NCBI GenBank assembly: GCA_009777635.1
Contig: WRLK01000011.1
Coordinates: forward strand, 1-64,000
Direction of reading: 5' to 3'
DNA from: Oscillospiraceae bacterium
GTDB lineage: Bacteria > Bacillota > Clostridia > Oscillospirales > Ruminococcaceae
DNA length: 64,000 nucleotides
The notes under the pieces were generated by a model, which worked only from the letters and a program-made list of their open reading frames with translations, was not told where the DNA came from and did no database searches. Below are positions 60,722-64,000 of this stretch, one piece after another. Made by a program: the position numbers and the translations under genes. The first letter of the stretch is position 1. Each line of letters begins with the position of its first letter.

Positions 60722-61590
60722 TTGGCGCCCCTCCTGTTGATTGCCGAAAACAGCAGGTTTATCAGCAAAATGAATACGAACAATACAACGCCCGTAGCCA
60801 CCAGCGATTCCCGGTGCAGCCCTTCCGCGTAGCCCATCTCGATTACGACGTTGGCCGTAAGCGTGCGAACACCGCGCAGAAATTCGTTTGGCATGCGCAG
60901 AAGCGCCTGGTTGCCCGCCACCATCTTGACCGCCATCGTCTCGCCAATCGCGCGGCCGATACCGAGTACCACCGCCGCCATAACGCCGGATTTAGCGGCG
61001 GGAAGCACCACCGCGAACACGGCGCGTTCATGGCTTGCCCCAAGCGCCACCGCGCCCTCGTAAAGCTCGCCGGGCACAGCGCGGAGAGAGGATTCGGTAA
61101 TACCGATAACGGTGGGCAAAATCATGATCCCCAAAAGGATCGAGGCTGTGAGCATGGAGCTTCCGTTGCCGCCGAACAATCCCCGGACCAGCGGCACTAA
61201 AACCACCATGCCGAAAAAGCCGTACACCACCGAAGGGATGCCGGCAAGCAGGTTTACCGTCGGCTTCAGGATTTTGTATAACTGCTTCGGGCAGATTTCC
61301 GCCATGAATACAGCCGTGAATATCCCGATCGGCACACCGAACAGGACAGCTCCCGCCGTAACATAGATGCTTCCGATAATCATGGGGAATATCCCGAACG
61401 ACGGCGGCGTGTCCCTCGGCGACCAGTCCATCCCCAAAAGGAAGTCAAGCACGCCGATCTCCGCCATCGCGGGGACGCCGCCCGCGAACAGGAACACGCA
61501 TATCAGCCCCACCGCCACAATGGCGGCAAGGGCTGACAGCGTAAATACTCCTTGCATGATTCGTTCGGTTTTTGCAGTGCTTTTAATCAT
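60718..61590 (-). CDS. pstC: Phosphate ABC transporter permease PstC
   Basis: The second permease, 290 residues, with six spans and the signature NLLAGIPSVVYGFFGMVVLVP. The docking loop is ELYEGAVALGASHERAVFAVVLPAA. I choose the ATG at 61590, which overlaps the pstS stop (ATGA); an ATG five codons earlier is possible. It sits between the permuted pstS and pstA, so the transporter is otherwise standard. Confidence 0.96.
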   Translation of the reverse strand: MIKSTAKTERIMQGVFTLSALAAIVAVGLICVFLFAGGVPAMAEIGVLDFLLGMDWSPRDTPPSFGIFPMIIGSIYVTAGAVLFGVPIGIFTAVFMAEICPKQLYKILKPTVNLLAGIPSVVYGFFGMVVLVPLVRGLFGGNGSSMLTASILLGIMILPTVIGITESSLRAVPGELYEGAVALGASHERAVFAVVLPAAKSGVMAAVVLGIGRAIGETMAVKMVAGNQALLRMPNEFLRGVRTLTANVVIEMGYAEGLHRESLVATGVVLFVFILLINLLFSAINRRGAK

Positions 61591-62522
61591 TTCGCGCCGC
61601 TCCATGCCGTGATCTCGCCGGTAAAGATATCCTTGACCTGTTCGCTTGTAAGGGCTTCGCTCGGGTTGTCTTGATTGACGATTACGGCGATCCCGTCGAT
61701 CGCTATGGCCTGATGGTTCAGCTCGGCCATCTCGGCGTCCCGCAAATCGCGGCTTGCCATGCCGATGTCGCAGGTGCCGTCAATAGCCGCCTGCATACCG
61801 GCGGAGGAATCGGTAAGGTGCACTTCGATGTCGGCGCCCTCATTGATTTTTTGGTAGGCCTCCACCAAGCGCTCCATCAGCGGGAACACCGACGACGAGC
61901 CGCTTATGACCAGCTTGCCGGAGGGCCTGTCGCCGCTGTAGGCCGGGTTGTCCACCACGGTGATGTAGCCGCGCCCGTCAACGACATCCTGTCCGTCTTT
62001 AGAGAAGATAAAGTCGATGAAATCCGCGGCAAGCCCGTCGGGCTGGCCTTTATACGCGATGTTGAACGGCCGCGATACAGGATACGCGCCGCTTTTGATA
62101 TTTTCTACCGTCGGCGCGGCGCCGTCAATGTCAAGGGCTTTTATTGTGTCGTTTAACGAGCCTGTCGATATGTAGCCGATCGCGTAGACGTCGTTGGCTA
62201 CATTCGTCAAAACGATGTCGGTGCCGTCCGCGATGACGGCTTCCTTTGTGGTCGTGTCCACAGACGAGCCGTCGTCGCCTCTTACCTGTATCCCGAGCAG
62301 CTCGATGAAAGCGCCGCGCGTGCCGCTTCCCTCCTCGCGGGATACAACGGTTATTTCTCTGCTCTCATTGAAATTTGACGCTTCCGGCTGCGGGGCTTGC
62401 TCCGCGGGCTCGGATTGGGCGGCCGGCGCCTCGGGCTGAGAAACGCCGGCTTGCCCGCCGCAACCGGCAAAAGCCGTAAGTACAAGCGTTAAGATTAAAA
62501 TCGTCGCGAAAAATCTTTTCAT
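61587..62522 (-). CDS. pstS: Phosphate-binding lipoprotein PstS, circularly permuted
   Basis: A 311-residue lipoprotein with signal peptide and a lipobox-like TAFAGC, then a low-complexity Ala/Pro/Glu linker (about 27-52). The mature part is rearranged. ITVVSREEGSGTRGAF, normally the start of the second half of PstS, comes first, followed by the usual C-terminal part (FIDFIFSKDGQDVVDGRGYITV). A linker (NPAYSGDRPSG) then leads into the usual N-terminal start, KLVISGSSSVFPLMERL, and on to IGMASRDLRDAE and DIFTGEITAWSGAK at the very end. Phosphate-binding elements of both lobes are present, so it should still bind phosphate. It is the first gene of the operon; GGAGG lies eight bases before the ATG. 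Confidence 0.92.
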   Translation of the reverse strand: MKRFFATILILTLVLTAFAGCGGQAGVSQPEAPAAQSEPAEQAPQPEASNFNESREITVVSREEGSGTRGAFIELLGIQVRGDDGSSVDTTTKEAVIADGTDIVLTNVANDVYAIGYISTGSLNDTIKALDIDGAAPTVENIKSGAYPVSRPFNIAYKGQPDGLAADFIDFIFSKDGQDVVDGRGYITVVDNPAYSGDRPSGKLVISGSSSVFPLMERLVEAYQKINEGADIEVHLTDSSAGMQAAIDGTCDIGMASRDLRDAEMAELNHQAIAIDGIAVIVNQDNPSEALTSEQVKDIFTGEITAWSGAK

Positions 62523-62555
62523 TATATATTCCTCCAAATTTTTGATTACACGCTG

Positions 62556-62610
62556 ATTATAATTTCAAAATGTAAAGACCGAATGCAGGCGCGTGTAAAT
62601 TCTGTGTAAA
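62556..62610 (-). promoter_or_regulatory. PhoP-box array and -10 box upstream of pstS
   Basis: On the minus strand TTTACA occurs at 62610-62605 and 62599-62594, exactly 11 bp apart, and again at 62576-62571 (23 bp further). A perfect TATAAT follows at 62561-62556, 34 bp before the pstS ATG, while the -35 region is poor. Tandem TT(A/C/T)ACA-type hexamers with 11-bp periodicity are the known binding pattern of Bacillus-type PhoP, so phosphate-starvation activation of the operon is likely. Confidence 0.8.
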
Positions 62611-62675
62611 ATTATATTTGCGGCAATCCCGGGCTGCGCTTCAAGCGGTCTTGTTTTATACCCGGCCTTAGGGTC

Positions 62676-62704
62676 TTGATATCCCGCGCAGTTTATAGTA
62701 AGAT
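62676..62704 (+). promoter_or_regulatory. Promoter of the cupin gene
   Basis: TTGATA (62676-62681), a 17-bp spacer and TAAGAT (62699-62704), 28 bp before the ATG at 62733. It is divergent from the pstS promoter. Confidence 0.6.
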
Positions 62705-62732
62705 ATATGATATGATTGTAAGGAGTTGTCTT

Positions 62733-62993
62733 ATGGAAATCATCGTGAAAAAGCCGACGGACTTAGAAAAATCCGAGATGAGCGCCCTGCCCGTATGGGA
62801 GTGCGGCGTATCGAAGTTCGACTGGTTTTACGACAGCGAGGAGACTTGCCTGTTAACACATGGCGAAGTCACCGTCACATATGACGGGGGCCGCGTTTCA
62901 TTCGGCGCAGGGGATATGGTAGTGTTTCCGAAAGGGCTGTCATGCGTGTGGGACGTATCAAAGCCTGTCAGGAAGCATTACATCTTCAAATAA
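62733..62993 (+). CDS. Small cupin (DUF861/EutQ-like)
   Basis: An 86-residue single-domain cupin. The segment CLLTHGEVTVTYDGGRVSFGAGDMVVFPKGLSCVWDVSKPVRKHY matches the DUF861 cupin motif, where a Gly-rich turn and FPKG precede the WxV strand. These proteins (related to ureidoglycine aminohydrolase-like and EutQ cupins) have varied or unknown substrates, so none is proposed. The ATG at 62733 follows AAGGAG with a seven-base spacing. A GNAT-like gene starts 21 bp after its stop. Confidence 0.78.
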   Translation: MEIIVKKPTDLEKSEMSALPVWECGVSKFDWFYDSEETCLLTHGEVTVTYDGGRVSFGAGDMVVFPKGLSCVWDVSKPVRKHYIFK

Positions 62994-63014
62994 ACATAAT
63001 CAGGGGGGAGAAGA

Positions 63015-63506
63015 ATGCCGGGCCCTGCGAGCATCGTCATCGACAAAGAAAAAATTGACATCGGACTTTTTAAGCAGGCGCAATACAGCCTGCCCGACAT
63101 CATGCTGTATTTAAATACAGCGATCCCGTTTGTCGCGTTAGTCGACGGCGAGGCCGCCGCGCAATGCCTGATAGAAGACAAGGGATACTACATGGACATA
63201 ACCCATGTAGCATACCGCGCTGAAGAAACCTTGACGGAGCTACTGATACATATTGAGGAGCATTACAAGGAAGAAAACAAAGCGTTTATCGAAATCGGAT
63301 GCGGAAACGCCAACATGGATTTGTACGCGCTTTTTCAGCGGATCGGTTTTCGTGTGATTGGAGTAAAGCCTGATTATTTTATTCAAGACACCAAAAAGGT
63401 AGAGGTCTTACATGCGATTGCAAATATTGACATGATACGGTTCCGATATAATTTACGGGCAAAGCGGCTGGAAACAATCGGCTCCGACGCTTTGGGAAGG
63501 ACTTGA
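63015..63506 (+). CDS. GNAT-like protein of unknown substrate
   Basis: A 163-residue soluble protein. YYMDITHVAYRAEETLTELLIHIEEHYKEENKAFIEIGCGNANMDLYALFQRIGFRVIGVKPDYF follows the pattern of the second half of GNAT acetyltransferases: a helix, the strand IEIGC, an N-containing turn and a helix into FQRIGFRV. The acetyl-CoA pyrophosphate loop (Q/RxxGxG/A) is not evident, so enzymatic activity is uncertain. GGGGGGAGAAGA precedes the ATG. It lies between the cupin and deoC and is probably co-transcribed with both. Confidence 0.6.
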   Translation: MPGPASIVIDKEKIDIGLFKQAQYSLPDIMLYLNTAIPFVALVDGEAAAQCLIEDKGYYMDITHVAYRAEETLTELLIHIEEHYKEENKAFIEIGCGNANMDLYALFQRIGFRVIGVKPDYFIQDTKKVEVLHAIANIDMIRFRYNLRAKRLETIGSDALGRT

Positions 63507-63532
63507 AACAAACAACATAGCCGGAGGTAAAA

Positions 63533-64000
63533 ATGAACAACGCGGAAATATTGGCGCATGTAGACCACACGCTGTTAAAGGCAGCGTCTAAATGGGACGA
63601 AGTGAAAACGCTGTGCGAAGAGGCGGTGCGGTTTAAAACTGCGTCCGTATGCGTTATGCCGTCATATATAACAAGGATAGCAAAAATGTTTACCGGGCTT
63701 AACATCTGTACGGTTATCGGGTTCCCGCTGGGATATAGCGTTTCAGATGTTAAAGTTCTTGAGGCAAAAACCGCGATTTTTGACGGCGCGTCCGAGGCGG
63801 ACATGGTCGTAAACCTTGGTTTCGTAAAAAACGGCGATTTCGGCGGTGTAACACGTGAAATCGCGGCGGTAAAGGAAGCCTGCGGCGAAAAAATCCTCAA
63901 GGTCATCATCGAGACGTGCTATCTTACAAGTGAGGAGAAAATCGCACTGTGCGGGTGTGTAACCGAAGCGGGCGCCGATTATATAAAGACCTCCACCGGT
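63533..64000 (+). CDS. deoC: Deoxyribose-phosphate aldolase (DeoC), cut by the window end
   Basis: The class I aldolase cleaves 2-deoxyribose 5-phosphate to acetaldehyde and glyceraldehyde 3-phosphate in deoxynucleoside salvage. The N-terminal 156 residues are present: HVDHTLLKAAS at the start, then SVCVMPSYI, GFPLGYSVSDVKVLEA and EADMVVNLGFVKNGDF. VIIETCYLTSEEK follows, and the last visible bases encode DYIKTSTG with the Schiff-base lysine. The frame stays open to the last base, so about 60 residues lie to the right. The ATG has GGAGG seven to eight bases before it. Confidence 0.93.
   Translation, partial: MNNAEILAHVDHTLLKAASKWDEVKTLCEEAVRFKTASVCVMPSYITRIAKMFTGLNICTVIGFPLGYSVSDVKVLEAKTAIFDGASEADMVVNLGFVKNGDFGGVTREIAAVKEACGEKILKVIIETCYLTSEEKIALCGCVTEAGADYIKTSTG

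Overview
The window looks like a chromosomal segment of a low-to-mid GC Firmicute of class Clostridia, probably an uncultured Oscillospirales- or Christensenellales-like lineage. The class call rests on gene content: Der next to a DUF512 radical-SAM protein, two MurA paralogues, yfmF/yfmH, PcsB-type hydrolase with ftsEX, PhoP-like boxes, consensus sigma-A promoters and frequent TTG/GTG starts behind strong Shine-Dalgarno sites. The order is a guess. I see no tRNA, CRISPR array, prophage or full insertion sequence. The only mobile-like DNA is a pair of identical 35-bp elements.

Layout. (1) 1-5170: end of an rRNA operon (5S plus terminator), rimI-tsaD, and a DUF4914-like P-loop protein. (2) 4026-12864, minus strand: a long run reading yceD, rpmF, DUF512, der, plsY, birA, murA, ftsQ, ftsZ, starting at a perfect TTGACA-17-TATAAT promoter. 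(3) 13066-18951: pgi, a small P-loop protein, gdhA, a Tic20-like membrane protein, an unknown anchored surface protein and rsmI. (4) 19240-25103: a PucR/CdaR-like regulator followed by ftsE, ftsX, a PcsB-like M23 hydrolase and an S41 protease homologue, which looks like a cell-separation module. (5) 25172-31748: an unknown protein, greA, rlmD, a membrane protein, then rlmH, a WalJ-like hydrolase and a second murA on the minus strand. (6) 31959-37423: a serine beta-lactamase-like hydrolase, a degenerate LCP protein, an aconitase-family hydratase and a DUF218 protein. (7) 37471-44700, minus: secDF, a 51-residue membrane ORF, folD, lgt, yfmH, yfmF. (8) 44772-52175: a giant cyclic beta-1,2-glucan synthase-like enzyme. 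(9) 52305-55097: cobT-cobU-cobS plus a second, shortened CobU-like protein (nucleotide-loop assembly of cobalamin). (10) 55123-62522, minus: a class II aldolase with a 22-bp perfect operator, and a phosphate regulon operon pstS-pstC-pstA-pstB-phoU-phoP-phoR. (11) 62733-64000: a small cupin, a GNAT-like protein and deoC, cut by the window end.

Most genes are core housekeeping functions. The observations most worth following are: PstS is circularly permuted, with its usual C-terminal lobe first; the S41 protease homologue in the ftsEX operon has Val where the catalytic Lys should be; two CobU paralogues have lost complementary motifs; the 35-bp inverted-repeat element occurs twice and supplies the stop codon of the gene it abuts both times; and FtsE has a roughly 100-residue acidic tail. 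All functional calls are from reading the sequence; no database search was run.
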